A program made the translations under genes and the position numbers. The notes under the pieces were generated by a model. The model searched no databases, was not told the DNA's origin, and was given only the letters and a program-made list of their open reading frames with translations. A stretch of 64,000 bases of DNA from Piscinibacter defluvii (GTDB lineage Bacteria; Pseudomonadota; Gammaproteobacteria; Burkholderiales; Burkholderiaceae_C), in contig NZ_RCHJ01000024.1 in assembly GCF_004011805.1 (NCBI RefSeq), positions 43,533 to 107,532 of the forward strand, read 5' to 3'. Shown here piece after piece: positions 42,162 through 51,114 of this stretch (the stretch's first letter is position 1; each line of letters opens with the position of its first letter).

Positions 42162-43232
42162 TCAGGCCGCTTCGGCGAGCTCGGTCCATTCCTTCGCGCT
42201 CTGCTCGAGCATCTTGCCGCCGATCGCTTCGAGCTCGGTGGAACGGTCGTACTCGCCGACCTCCTGCGCGTACCCGGTGATGGCGTTCACCAGGCCGAAG
42301 CCGGTGAGGTCGCCCTCGCTGATCAGCGAACGCAGCACGCCGGCGCGTTCGTGGTCGGCCAGGAGGTAGCGGACGGCCAGCTTCTCCACCGCCTTGACGG
42401 GGTCGCCGGTCAGCTTGATGCCCAGGGTCTTGCGCATGCGCTCGGCGATGAGCGAGAACGTGGCTTCCGAAATGGCGGACTGGACCACGTCGCGCACCTT
42501 GAGGAAGAACGCCGCGTCATCGGCCTGCAGCGTGTCCTCCTTGAAGATCGTGACCTCCTCGGTGGACGCATCGGTCAGGCGCCCGACGTGCGTCTTGCGC
42601 ATCGCATGATCCGCGGCGATGAGGCCATTCTTGCACCTCAGGCGAAAGACCAGCGGGCTGACCGACAGCGAGCCCTGGCCCGTCTCCGAATTGGAGATGA
42701 CGACGCCAGCGTGAACGATGTCCCCGACCTCGGGGTTCAGGTCGAACGTCACGCGATCGGTGACCACCTTCAAGTACATCCTGCTGTCGGTGACCTCGCA
42801 GGAATCGACGCGCGCACCCGGCAACTCGCGCAGCATCGGGTAGACGTGCGCCAGCAGGTCGTAGTTGTCGAGGCGGCGGTAGCGGTCCGAGAGGAACGCG
42901 CGCGCGCGACCGTCGAGAACGCGCACCATGCGCTGCTCGGGCTGGGCGTGGAGCCAGGTGTCGATGTTGCGGTCGAGCAGCGCGGGCTGATCGGCACGCA
43001 TGCGCTCGAAGTAGGCGAACGGGATCTTCAGCCTGTCCGCGAGCTGCCGGCGGCAGTTCTCGGTCGTGTTGAAGGTCCGCACGCCTTCGGGCGTCTCGAT
43101 GTTGAGGACCGAGGTGCCGTTGTCGCTGGTGACGTGGTGCATCAGCGGGGTGGGCACGATCATGTCCTGCTTCGTCGCGATCTGGCGCTCGAGTTCGGTG
43201 GCGAGATCGACGAGGGAACGGCCGTACTTCAT
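42162..43232 (-). CDS. DUF932 (plasmid/phage-type) protein
   Basis: 356 residues from ATG 43232 behind GGAG. DUF932 / phage-plasmid-like protein family, common on conjugative elements next to primase, single-strand-binding and antirestriction genes; biochemical role unknown. Segments: FNTTENCRRQLADRLKIPF, RVLDGRARAFLSDRYRRLDN and RLRCKNGLIAADHAMRKTHVG. Last gene of the leftward plasmid block, with its own structured leader. Confidence 0.75.
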   Translation of the reverse strand: MKYGRSLVDLATELERQIATKQDMIVPTPLMHHVTSDNGTSVLNIETPEGVRTFNTTENCRRQLADRLKIPFAYFERMRADQPALLDRNIDTWLHAQPEQRMVRVLDGRARAFLSDRYRRLDNYDLLAHVYPMLRELPGARVDSCEVTDSRMYLKVVTDRVTFDLNPEVGDIVHAGVVISNSETGQGSLSVSPLVFRLRCKNGLIAADHAMRKTHVGRLTDASTEEVTIFKEDTLQADDAAFFLKVRDVVQSAISEATFSLIAERMRKTLGIKLTGDPVKAVEKLAVRYLLADHERAGVLRSLISEGDLTGFGLVNAITGYAQEVGEYDRSTELEAIGGKMLEQSAKEWTELAEAA

Positions 43233-43358
43233 GGGAAATCTCCAAATGAAATACGGGGACGCACTCACCCCTGCAGCGGGGAAAGCACGTCCCCGCGGGG
43301 TGGTTGCTCAGCGTCGCTGAGCTTGGATGCGGCACGAGCGCTGGGCGTCGTGCACTGG

Positions 43359-43477
43359 GATTGAAGGGCTACCTTTGCTGATGATCAGCGTGGCCTGGCA
43401 GCTGCCACATGGGAAACCTCTTTCGCTGGATCCGCTCGGGATCCACTGAAAGAGCGGGGTGGCATTGCTGCCACCCC
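43359..43477 (-). promoter_or_regulatory. Recurrent structured leader, copy 1 (upstream of DUF932)
   Basis: Three elements also found at 47302-47400: GATTGAAGGGCTACCTTTGC (43359-43378), GGCCTGGCAGCTG (43392-43404), and GGGAAACC (43411) leading into a long hairpin with arms CTCTTTC/GAAAGAG and inner TGGATCC/GGATCCA (43418-43454). The perfect hairpin GGGGTGGCA-TTGC-TGCCACCCC (43456-43477) sits between it and the upstream gene's stop and may terminate that gene. Sequences are given on the plus strand; the leader is read on the minus strand. Confidence 0.6.
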
Positions 43478-43484
43478 TCAAAGC

Positions 43485-44501
43485 CTACGCCGCCCGCTTG
43501 TCTTTGGCAAGCGTCGCGAGCCAGATGTCGGCCCAGTCCGTGCCCGCTTGCTTGGGCACGAAGACCTCCACCGAGCGCCGCAGACCGGCCTTCCTCGCTT
43601 CACGCACGAGGCGCTGCGCGAGGATGTAGGCCGACGCCTGGCCGGAGTACTCGGCATTGGCGTCGTTGTCCGCGTAGATGCAGACGCGCTCGACGGTGTC
43701 GGGGATCCAGAGCTTCTCGAGATTGCCGCAGTTGATCGCGGCCCACGTCGGCTTGCCGGTGCGCAAGCGCACCGCCAGCCCCGTCTCGATGCCCTCGGTG
43801 ATCGCGAGTTCGTCGGTCGCCTCGTCGAGTCGCACGGCCGCGCCGTTGATGCCAGCGGACAGCAGCTTCTTCGACTGGTCGCCCAGCGCCTTGCGGCCGT
43901 CCTTGAGGTACGTGCGGTGCAGGGTGACGGCATGGCCGTCGGGGCCTTGCACGCACGCGATCATCGCGGCGTAGCTGGCGATCAGCTTGGAGCGCTTCTG
44001 ACCGGGCTGCTTCTCGTAGTAGCCCAGGGCCGGATGAAAGCGCAGCGTCTTCGGGTATGCGCTTTGGTTGATGCCGCGGTTGCGAAGGTAGCGATCGACC
44101 TCGTCGCCGATGGTGACCGCCTTGGCCTGCATCCACGTCTGATGGCACAGCTTCTTCATCCGCTCCGGCGAAGGGCCCGAAAGCCCCGGTGCCGGCGCGA
44201 TGCGCGACGTGCCGATCATCTTCTCGATCTCGTCGAGCAGTTCGCTGAACCGCCCACCCCGCACGGCATGGGCCAGCTTGAGCCCACCCCCAGCACCGCA
44301 CGAGCGGCAGTGGTAGTTGCCCTCGCCGAACTTGTCCGTGTACTGGAAGCGGTCGGTGCCGCCACAGCCGTCGATCGGACAGGGAAGGTTCTTGCCCTTG
44401 AGGATGTCTTCGTCGACGCCCAGGTTCCGAAGAATGGACGTCCAATGCCCGTGCGCGCGGGACTTCACATCCCTCACGCGCGCTTCAAAGTCATTGTTCA
44501 T
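43485..44501 (-). CDS. Zinc-finger/Toprim primase-like protein
   Basis: 338 residues. The N-terminal zinc ribbon (CPIDGCGGTDRF ... YHCRSCG) is of the P4 primase/DnaG type. The C-terminal Toprim domain has the Glu in ITEGIETGLAV and the Asp pair in IYADNDAN. The AEP or helicase part is absent, so it probably acts as a short Toprim primase serving plasmid lagging-strand synthesis after transfer. Plasmid-type family. Confidence 0.8.
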   Translation of the reverse strand: MNNDFEARVRDVKSRAHGHWTSILRNLGVDEDILKGKNLPCPIDGCGGTDRFQYTDKFGEGNYHCRSCGAGGGLKLAHAVRGGRFSELLDEIEKMIGTSRIAPAPGLSGPSPERMKKLCHQTWMQAKAVTIGDEVDRYLRNRGINQSAYPKTLRFHPALGYYEKQPGQKRSKLIASYAAMIACVQGPDGHAVTLHRTYLKDGRKALGDQSKKLLSAGINGAAVRLDEATDELAITEGIETGLAVRLRTGKPTWAAINCGNLEKLWIPDTVERVCIYADNDANAEYSGQASAYILAQRLVREARKAGLRRSVEVFVPKQAGTDWADIWLATLAKDKRAA

Positions 44502-44588
44502 GATCTCGTCCGATGAGTCGGCACCCTCGGTGCACGACGCCCACCGTGATGGTGAACGCCATGCGCCTCGGGCGCCGTGGTTGTTGAT

Positions 44589-47093
44589 TCAGCCGCAGCT
44601 GCCCACGTAGTTGCACTCGGGGCAGCGCTCGCAGCCGTCGACGCGCTGCAGCGCGCGCGCTCCGCAATCCGGGCACTGGCGGCCGCGGTTCACGAAGCTG
44701 GCGGCCGTCGGCCGATCGCGATGCGTTTCGGCGTGATCCGCCTCGACTTCGCTGCCCAGCTGCAGCTCAAGCTGGCGAGACAGCCTGGCGGACATCTCGC
44801 GCACGGGCACCTGGTCGCCTTCGGCATCCAGGAAGCCGCGCTTGGCCAGCATCTGCTGCAGCCAGTAGCCGATCGCAGCGACTTCGGAGTCGTGCCAGCG
44901 CTTGGCCAGATGGCCGTCGCCGCGTTCGACGACACCACACTGCACCGGGCCCTTGTCCCAGACCACCTCGCGCATGTTCTTCAGTGCCTTCTCGATCGAA
45001 CCGCCGGAGCGGCCGACCATCGAGAGCATGCGCATGTTCGAGGCGATCCATTGCTGGCCCTCGTCGCGCTGCCCGGCGGGCATGAAGAACTCCACCGGCC
45101 TTTCGATGACGACCTGGTGGCCGTTGACGATGCCGACGACGCGCATGAAGTTGATGGTCAGGTAGACCGACTTCTTGCCTTCGCTCGTGTAGTACTCGAC
45201 CTTCGAGGTCACTCCTTCGAGATCCCCCTCGGGCCGGCTGTCGAACTGCTTGCGCAGCGGATCCTCGTCCTGCGGCTGCGCCGGCGCCGGCGCCGGCGGC
45301 TGTTGGCCATCGACGCTGAGCACGGACCCCGTGACTGCGTTGGGCCGGAACGTCGCCAGCCCTTTGATGCCTGCTTTCCAGGCCCAGAGGTACAGGTCCT
45401 TGAAATGCTCGTACGGATAGTCCACCGGCACGTTGACCGTCTTGGAGATCGCGGTGTCGATGCAGGGCGCCACGGCCGCGACCATGGCGGCGTGATCCAT
45501 GGCGCTCATCTCGAGCGCGGTGACGAAGGCCTGCGTCAGCGGTGCCTTCTCGCCCTTGAGGTGGCGATAGAGGCGCCAGGCGTGATCCTCGACAGCGTAT
45601 TCCTTGGTGCTGCCGTCGGGCATGCGCTTCTTGCGCTTGTAGCTCCAGCTGAAGGCCGGCTCGATCCCGTTGCTCGCGTTGTCAGCGAACGCCAGGCTGA
45701 TGGTGCCCGTGGGTGCGATCGACAGCAGGTGCGAGTTGCGGATGCCGTGCTGCGCGATCTGCTCGCGCAGATGCAGCGGCAGGCGCGATGCGAACGTGCC
45801 TTGCGACAGGTAGCGCTCGGCGTCGAACCGAGGGAAGGCCCCGCGCTCGCGCGCCAGATCCACCGACGCCTCGTAGGCGGCGTCGCGCATGACGTCGGCG
45901 ATGCGCCGTGCCTGACCGCAACCCTCGGAGGAGTTGTAGCGCAGGCCCAGCATCACGAGCGCGTCGCCCAGGCCGGTAAAGCCCAAACCCACCCGCCGCT
46001 TGTCCATCGCCTGCTGACGCTGCTGCTCGAGAGGCCAGACAGTGCAGTCCAACACGTTGTCGAGCATGCGCACGGCGATCTTGGCTACCTTGGTGAACAT
46101 CGCCTCGTCGAAGCGCGCCGTCAACTCGAACGGGTCGAGCACGAAGCGCGTGAGGTCGATGGAGCCCAGGCAGCAGCAGCCGTACGGCGGCAGCGATTGT
46201 TCGCTGCACGGATTGCATGCGTCGATCTTCTCGCAGTACGACAAGTTGTTGTCGCGGTTGATCGTGTCGATGAAGAGCACGCCGGGTTCGGCGTGGTCGT
46301 AGGTGGAACGCATGATCTGGTCCCACAGCTCGCGGGCCCGCACGCTGCGGTAGACCCACAGGCCATCCGACTGGCGCTGGTGGGCGCCTTCTTGGACCTG
46401 CGCGACGCCCGGCTCGGCGCGGTGGACGAGGTCGACGCCGTCGTCGACCACGACGGCCTGCATGAATGCATCCGTCACGGCGACCGAGATGTTGAAGTTC
46501 TTCAGGCCACCGGAGTCCTTCGCGTGGATGAACTCCTCGATGTCCGGGTGGTCGCAGCGCAGGACGCCCATTTGGGCACCGCGGCGCGCTCCGGCGCTCT
46601 CGACGGTCTCGCACGAGCGGTCGAAGATCTGCATGTAGCTCACCGGGCCCGACGCATGGCTGCGCGTGCTGCCGACCCACGCACCGCGGGGGCGGATGCG
46701 CGAGAAGTCGTAGCCGACGCCACCGCCGCGACGCATGGTCTCGGCCGCTTCGGTCAGCGCGGTGTAGATGCCGGGAAAGCCTTCCTCGACCTGCGCGATG
46801 GAGTCGCCCACCGGCTGCACGAAGCAGTTGATGAGCGTCGCCGAGAGGTTGGTCCCCGCGGCGGACTGGATGCGACCGGCCGGAAGGAAGCCTTGCTGGA
46901 GAGCCCAGAAAAAGGCATCGCGGTGCTGGTCACGGTCGATGGTTTCGACGGCCGCGAGCGCGCTTGCGACGCGCGCGTTGACGTCGTTGATCGACTGCTC
47001 GTCGCCCTTGCAGTACTTCTCGCGCAGGACGTCGATGCTGATCTCTTGCGGCGCCATGGCCGCGGTGGCAAAGGGAAAGTCACTGAGGTTCAT
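44589..47093 (-). CDS. nrdJ: Adenosylcobalamin-dependent ribonucleotide reductase (class II)
   Basis: 834 residues from ATG 47093 behind GAGGAG. Class II reductase, making deoxyribonucleotides with B12, oxygen-independent. Signatures: [30 protein letters not shown], the active-site NPCSEQ (radical Cys), [39 protein letters not shown]-terminal redox Cys pairs CPDCGA and CERCPEC. It supplies dNTPs for plasmid replication or for the host at low oxygen. A structured leader lies in its 440-bp upstream region. Confidence 0.92.
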   Translation of the reverse strand: MNLSDFPFATAAMAPQEISIDVLREKYCKGDEQSINDVNARVASALAAVETIDRDQHRDAFFWALQQGFLPAGRIQSAAGTNLSATLINCFVQPVGDSIAQVEEGFPGIYTALTEAAETMRRGGGVGYDFSRIRPRGAWVGSTRSHASGPVSYMQIFDRSCETVESAGARRGAQMGVLRCDHPDIEEFIHAKDSGGLKNFNISVAVTDAFMQAVVVDDGVDLVHRAEPGVAQVQEGAHQRQSDGLWVYRSVRARELWDQIMRSTYDHAEPGVLFIDTINRDNNLSYCEKIDACNPCSEQSLPPYGCCCLGSIDLTRFVLDPFELTARFDEAMFTKVAKIAVRMLDNVLDCTVWPLEQQRQQAMDKRRVGLGFTGLGDALVMLGLRYNSSEGCGQARRIADVMRDAAYEASVDLARERGAFPRFDAERYLSQGTFASRLPLHLREQIAQHGIRNSHLLSIAPTGTISLAFADNASNGIEPAFSWSYKRKKRMPDGSTKEYAVEDHAWRLYRHLKGEKAPLTQAFVTALEMSAMDHAAMVAAVAPCIDTAISKTVNVPVDYPYEHFKDLYLWAWKAGIKGLATFRPNAVTGSVLSVDGQQPPAPAPAQPQDEDPLRKQFDSRPEGDLEGVTSKVEYYTSEGKKSVYLTINFMRVVGIVNGHQVVIERPVEFFMPAGQRDEGQQWIASNMRMLSMVGRSGGSIEKALKNMREVVWDKGPVQCGVVERGDGHLAKRWHDSEVAAIGYWLQQMLAKRGFLDAEGDQVPVREMSARLSRQLELQLGSEVEADHAETHRDRPTAASFVNRGRQCPDCGARALQRVDGCERCPECNYVGSCG

Positions 47094-47301
47094 GTGAACT
47101 CCTCGGGAACGTGTTACCCACGCGGCAAGGCGCAACCAGGCTGCTCGCGACGAGGCGAGGCAACCCGGAAGGCTCGGATGCGCTTTGTGGGCGGGAAGGC
47201 GGAGGTCGGCCTGACGAGGCCGGCCGAGTGGCCGCCCGACTGGGGATGGCCCGCGCGAGAAGATCTCGCTTGGGTGAGGGGCCGCTGGGGTCAGCGGCCG
47301 C

Positions 47302-47400
47302 GATTGAAGGGCTAACTTTGCGCCGGAGGGCGCCAGGCCTGTCAGCTGCCTGTTGGGGAAACCGTTCTTTCCGGAGGGGTGGTGTCCCTCTGGAAAGAAC
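47302..47400 (-). promoter_or_regulatory. Recurrent structured leader, copy 2 (upstream of nrdJ)
   Basis: GATTGAAGGGCTAACTTTGC (47302-47321), GGCCTGTCAGCTG (47336-47348), GGGGAAACC (47355-47363), then a hairpin with perfect 9-bp arms GTTCTTTCC/GGAAAGAAC (47364-47400). Same order as copy 1, about 210-310 bp upstream of the nrdJ start. No gene is seen in the rest of 47094-47534. A cobalamin riboswitch is not evident. Confidence 0.6.
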
Positions 47401-47534
47401 CGCTGTTCAGCGACTCTCTCCTGACCACGACCAGCCCGTTGTGGGCTCGATCGAGGTCTGATGCGCGAAGGCTACTCCGGTTCGATGTGTCCGCGCAAGA
47501 TCCGCGTCACGCTTCGCAGTAGCGTTCTACTTGG

Positions 47535-47888
47535 TCACCGACGCTGCAGCGCCGGCACGTGGAGCGGATCCTTGATCCGCCACGTGGGCGCGCTCGCGTA
47601 GCCGGTGGGCGTGCGGCGGCCGGTGTCCTCGAACAGGCCGGTGGCGAGCAAGGGCTCGATCAACGGCGCGTTCTCGGACCACGACTTCACCGAGAACTCG
47701 TCATCGGCGAGCGACGTGCCGTAGGGCACGAGGTTCGTGCTCAAGGTCGCGAGCGGCTCGGGATAGTCGTCGCCGAGGGTGTAGAGCTGCACGTAGATGG
47801 CGCCGCCCTTGGGGTAGCGGCCGACGTGGATGCTGGCGCTGCCGTAGGGGGTGGCGGCGGTACCGATGCAGGGCAGGTTCATCGACAT
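47535..47888 (-). CDS. Small plasmid protein, possibly DUF4313-like
   Basis: 117 residues: GSASIHVGRYPKGGAIYVQL, GEPLATLSTNLV-like segment (EPLATLSTNLVPYG), DDEFSVKSWSENAPLIEPLLATGLF is split over strand and helix. It resembles small conserved proteins of conjugative plasmids. Function unknown. Confidence 0.55.
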   Translation of the reverse strand: MSMNLPCIGTAATPYGSASIHVGRYPKGGAIYVQLYTLGDDYPEPLATLSTNLVPYGTSLADDEFSVKSWSENAPLIEPLLATGLFEDTGRRTPTGYASAPTWRIKDPLHVPALQRR

Positions 47889-47927
47889 GAACTTTCTCCG
47901 TGATGTTGGGTGGTGATCCGGCCGCGG

Positions 47928-48170
47928 TCAAACCTGCTCGGCCAGGTAGTCGTAGGCCGCGGGATCGGGATCGCGCTCGCTGAGCTCGTCGTCGCTGGTC
48001 CAGAGACCATCGCCGTCGTAGCGCATGAACTCGCCGCTCATGTGCGGCGCCCCGGGTTCCACATAGCCGTTGATCGTCATGCCGCAGTACCACTTGCCGA
48101 CGGTCGGCTCGCGCTGCTGCGGTTGTGCGCCCGACGGGTCGGACGCGAGAAGGATGTTGTGCTTGGACAC
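47928..48170 (-). CDS. Small plasmid protein
   Basis: 80 residues from GTG 48170, chosen because AAAGGAG lies 6 bp upstream; an ATG seven codons earlier would overlap that Shine-Dalgarno. Contains GKWYCGMTINGYVEPGAPHMSGEF within a short beta-rich core and an acidic C-terminus. No known domain. Confidence 0.5.
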   Translation of the reverse strand: MSKHNILLASDPSGAQPQQREPTVGKWYCGMTINGYVEPGAPHMSGEFMRYDGDGLWTSDDELSERDPDPAAYDYLAEQV

Positions 48171-48257
48171 GCTGGTCTCCTTTGCGCGCATCGGCGCCGA
48201 CCTGGAGCAGCCGGCCCCTTTCAGGGCCTGTTGCTGCGGCCAGGTCGGCGTGCTGCG

Positions 48258-48569
48258 CTATTGCGGGAGCGGCTCGGTGTAGAGCAGGCCGCACGCCATC
48301 GCATTGCCGATGGCGTGGCTGGCCAACTCGGGCGCCGTGGCCAGCATCTGGTGCTGCACGATGCTGTCGAGGCGCGCAATGTGGAAGCCGGCGATGTCCG
48401 CGTGCACCTGGTAGGCGGGGCGGTCGGCGCCGGCGACCACGAAGGCGCGGCCGGCGGTGCCGGTGAGGATTTCGCTCTCCTTCACGAGGAGTTCGAGCTC
48501 GTCGACCGTGCGCACGGGCAGCAGGTGCTGCATGGGCAGGTCGCGGATGGAACTGGTCTGAGCTTTCAC
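48258..48569 (-). CDS. Small plasmid protein
   Basis: 103 residues, no recognised domain. Segments: VRTVDELELLVKESEILTG, RAFVVAGADRPAYQVHADIAG and the helix ELASHAIGNAMACGLLY. It has a good upstream AGGAG-like site (GGAGACTT) and fits the leftward run of small plasmid genes. Confidence 0.5.
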   Translation of the reverse strand: MKAQTSSIRDLPMQHLLPVRTVDELELLVKESEILTGTAGRAFVVAGADRPAYQVHADIAGFHIARLDSIVQHQMLATAPELASHAIGNAMACGLLYTEPLPQ

Positions 48570-48578
48570 GGAAGTCTC

Positions 48579-48893
48579 CTAGTCGTCAGAGACGACGCAC
48601 TGCAGCAGGCGGCTCTGGCCGGTGACGCGGCCGGGGCTCGCGTGCTGCGAGGGTTGGAACGAGGTGAGGACCGCGACGCCGGACTTGGGGCTGGTGTGGC
48701 CGCCGCGTCCTTCGTCGAGGTAGCACAGGAGATGAATCGGCGGGAAGACCGCTTCTTCGCTGGCCACGGTGATGGCGCTGGCCGTCGGCTCGGGATCGAA
48801 GCCTTCGGGCGGCTCGTCGAGCTTGCCCGCGATGCCCCACAGCACGAAGAGGACCAGGACCAACCATCCCGGCTTGGTCAGATCAGCGTCCAT
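48579..48893 (-). CDS. Small membrane-anchored plasmid protein
   Basis: 104 residues with an N-terminal membrane helix (GWLVLVLFVLWGIAGKL) and a soluble C-terminal part (IHLLCYLDEGRGGHTSPKSG). Overlaps the end of the upstream gene by 16 bp. Function unknown. Confidence 0.5.
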   Translation of the reverse strand: MDADLTKPGWLVLVLFVLWGIAGKLDEPPEGFDPEPTASAITVASEEAVFPPIHLLCYLDEGRGGHTSPKSGVAVLTSFQPSQHASPGRVTGQSRLLQCVVSDD

Positions 48894-49534
48894 GCGGCCT
48901 CCTGCTGGTCCTGCGAGGTGTCACCCGCCACGCCGAACAAGTCCGGCTGGGCGGCGGCCGAGCGCATTGCTGCTTCGCGGCGGCGGATCTGCTCGTTGAA
49001 CCACTGAGGGTTCGCGGAGAGCTGCTCCGCAGCGAAATGGGGATCGCTGAAGAACAGGTCCTGGGCCCAGCGCGGATAGCGGGCGATGGTCTCGCGCAGC
49101 CAGCGGCGCGCGTTCACGAAGATCCAGCTGCGCAGCTCGTCGACGTCCACCAGCCCGAAGTAGGCGGTGGGCGACAGCGGGCTCGTGCCCACGACGCGCA
49201 CGCACGAGGCGAACGAGAAGGGAGCCTGATCGTTGGCGGGACTGGTCAGGGCCCAGTCGAGCGTATCGATCTTCTCCTCGAGCGGCGTCTCGGGGTCGGC
49301 GAGCTTCTTCAGCTCGCTCAACAGCACCCAGTGCAGCTGCACGATCGCGGCTTCGCTCCACTCGGGAGCTTGGACTTCGGCCAGCATCTTCTTGACCGCG
49401 TCCTGCGCCTGCGGCGGCAGCTGGTGAAGCTGCAGCGTGTGGACGCTCTCGGCGGAGCCGGGGATGCTGGGGGGCTCATCGAGGTCGAACAGCGACCCTG
49501 CGAGTTGAGCGTTAGCGACACTCATGTTGAGCAT
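48878..49534 (-). CDS. Hypothetical plasmid protein
   Basis: 218 residues from ATG 49534, 6 bp after GGAGG. No known domain; helical, with a region repeating Trp/aromatics (WIFVNARRWLRETIARYPRW). First gene of the leftward block of four small genes; preceded by the third copy of the structured leader. Confidence 0.55.
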   Translation of the reverse strand: MLNMSVANAQLAGSLFDLDEPPSIPGSAESVHTLQLHQLPPQAQDAVKKMLAEVQAPEWSEAAIVQLHWVLLSELKKLADPETPLEEKIDTLDWALTSPANDQAPFSFASCVRVVGTSPLSPTAYFGLVDVDELRSWIFVNARRWLRETIARYPRWAQDLFFSDPHFAAEQLSANPQWFNEQIRRREAAMRSAAAQPDLFGVAGDTSQDQQEAAWTLI

Positions 49535-49574
49535 TGCTGCCTCCAAAGGGACGCGAGGCAATGCCAATCCCCGG

Positions 49575-49742
49575 GCGGGGCAGCGATTGCCCCGCGGGGT
49601 TGAGTGAGGTACCGGTCATGAACCGGCGTCTAGGACTGGCTTTGAGGCGGCTTGAGCCGCTGGATCGGTGTGCCAGCTACCGATCGGGGAAAACCTTTCG
49701 GCGCACGACGAAGGAGGTCGCGCCTCGAAAGGCAGATCGGCG
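49575..49742 (-). promoter_or_regulatory. Recurrent structured leader, copy 3 (upstream of 48878 gene)
   Basis: GCGGGGCA-GCGAT-TGCCCCGC hairpin (49575-49595) next to CGGGG, as near copy 1, and GCCAGCT, GGGGAAAACC (49686-49695), then a hairpin with arms CCTTTCG/CGAAAGG (49694-49742). It lacks the GATTGAAGGGCTA element. The rest of 49535-50007 holds no gene and should contain the divergent promoters. Confidence 0.5.
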
Positions 49743-50007
49743 GATGTGGGTGTGCCCTGGAAGGGCGGCGCGCCGGGATGGCGCTCTAGAGGGCTTGCCT
49801 GATTTGGTCGTGCACAGGCCAGCTACTGCACAGGCAAACCATATCCGGCCGCGCCGCGGTTGTCAACGAAGGACGCAAACCGCGCCGATTCCGGGCTCGA
49901 CCGGAACTTTCGGGGGGTCGTAGCACCCGCCTTTCCGTTGGCGCGATTCGTTGCGGGTCTGGATCATCGGCCAAGCGTCATTCGCGTTTGGAGACCGGAG
50001 CACGACC

Positions 50008-50823
50008 ATGACTCACACCCGCTTGGCAGTCATCGACCAGGGAGAGGCCAACGAGCGCATCCTGAACAAGGAGGAATACCGCGCCGACTTCCGCAAGGTC
50101 GAGGGCGCCTCGCTGAAGCGCAAAACGCAGCTGGCGAGCCCGGAAGCCAAGCGCATGTTCGCCCGGTGCTTCTACTCGTTCCAGGCGTCGATGTACTTCA
50201 TCACCCAGCTCGGCCGCACGAAGCTGGACCACTCCGTGGTCGAGCGGATCGAAGAGGACGTGAAGGCCGCGCTCGAAGCGGGCACGCAGGAGATCAACGA
50301 GGCCATCGATCACGCCGAGACGCTGCTAAAGCACCACCAGATCGAGACCATCGCGTCGTACGACACCAAGCCGCTCGTCGAGGAAATCGGTATCACCTCG
50401 TCATTCGGGCGCCGCTACTTCGACATGATGCACAAGCTGGACATCATCATGCCGATGATGGAGACGCTGGCGATCGAAGAGGTCATCACCGAGCGCGAGC
50501 ACGAGATGCGGCGCTCTCGCTACAAGCGCATCGTGCTGGCCATCTCGACCAAGGCGCGCAACTTCTGGACGGGCGTGCGCCGGCGCATGAACGAGGCCGA
50601 CGCGAAGCTCCTGGCAGAAGCCGCCAAGGGCAAGGGCACGGGGCGGCCCGCGGCTGCAGCGAAGGCTGCCGACGCCACGGACGGACAGGCCGGCGAAACG
50701 GCCGCCGTGCCGCAGGCCGCGGAGGCGGCCGCCGAGGCCGTCGAGACCGTGGCGCCTACCGTCGACGCGACGGCTGCGCCGGCAGAAGCGCCAGAACCCG
50801 CAGCCGTCGCCGCGGCGGCCTAA
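50008..50823 (+). CDS. AcaB-like (TIGR03761/DUF1845-type) plasmid regulator
   Basis: 271 residues from ATG 50008, GGAG 7 bp upstream. A helical domain with TKLDHSVVERIEEDVKAAL, GRRYFDMMHKLDIIMPMMETL and RRSRYKRIVLAISTKARNFW resembles the AcaB/TIGR03761 family of conjugative elements. The C-terminal 60 residues are an Ala/Pro/Glu-rich tail. In IncC plasmids AcaB and AcaCD activate each other. Presence of both kinds here supports a comparable circuit. Family recall is from memory, so the assignment is moderate. Confidence 0.55.
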   Translation: MTHTRLAVIDQGEANERILNKEEYRADFRKVEGASLKRKTQLASPEAKRMFARCFYSFQASMYFITQLGRTKLDHSVVERIEEDVKAALEAGTQEINEAIDHAETLLKHHQIETIASYDTKPLVEEIGITSSFGRRYFDMMHKLDIIMPMMETLAIEEVITEREHEMRRSRYKRIVLAISTKARNFWTGVRRRMNEADAKLLAEAAKGKGTGRPAAAAKAADATDGQAGETAAVPQAAEAAAEAVETVAPTVDATAAPAEAPEPAAVAAAA

Positions 50824-51071
50824 GCGGGATCCGCCGGCTGGCCGTCCATGCGGCCGTCGGCCACCAGGCGCAGGAGGCACTGTCGAAGGCGCGCCTCGCC
50901 ATCGGGCTCTGCAAGGGCGACCATGGGGCTCTTGCCGTCGAGATCGGGACGGGGCTCGGCGATCCAGAGCGACAGAGGGCCGACGCGACTGTGCAGGTCC
51001 TCGGGGCCAAGCAGATAGCCGAGCTCGAGCAGCAAGCGCCTGACCGTCACGATGGCCACCAAATCCTTCAT
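50820..51071 (-). CDS. Small DUF2384 (MbcA/ParS/Xre)-like protein
   Basis: 83 residues: RRLLLELGYLLGPEDLHSRV, PLSLWIAEPRPDLDGKSPM and RLRQCLLRLVADGRM. The W...P.P.L.G.SP pattern is that of the C-terminal domain of MbcA/ParS/Xre antitoxins. No RES toxin is next to it. Converges with the AcaB-like gene (4-bp overlap) and follows the recombinase-like gene by 43 bp. Confidence 0.5.
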   Translation of the reverse strand: MKDLVAIVTVRRLLLELGYLLGPEDLHSRVGPLSLWIAEPRPDLDGKSPMVALAEPDGEARLRQCLLRLVADGRMDGQPADPA

Positions 51072-51114
51072 CGCGCTGCACGCCGCCTGACGTGCGCAAG
51101 CGGGGCCGCGGCGC

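Noticed and set aside
44577..47315. 912-residue rightward open frame opposite nrdJ
   Set aside because: Shadow of nrdJ; composition of an antisense frame and no Shine-Dalgarno.
47094..47534. Cobalamin riboswitch upstream of nrdJ
   Set aside because: No B12-box-like sequence was found; the region instead carries the leader shared with two other plasmid genes.
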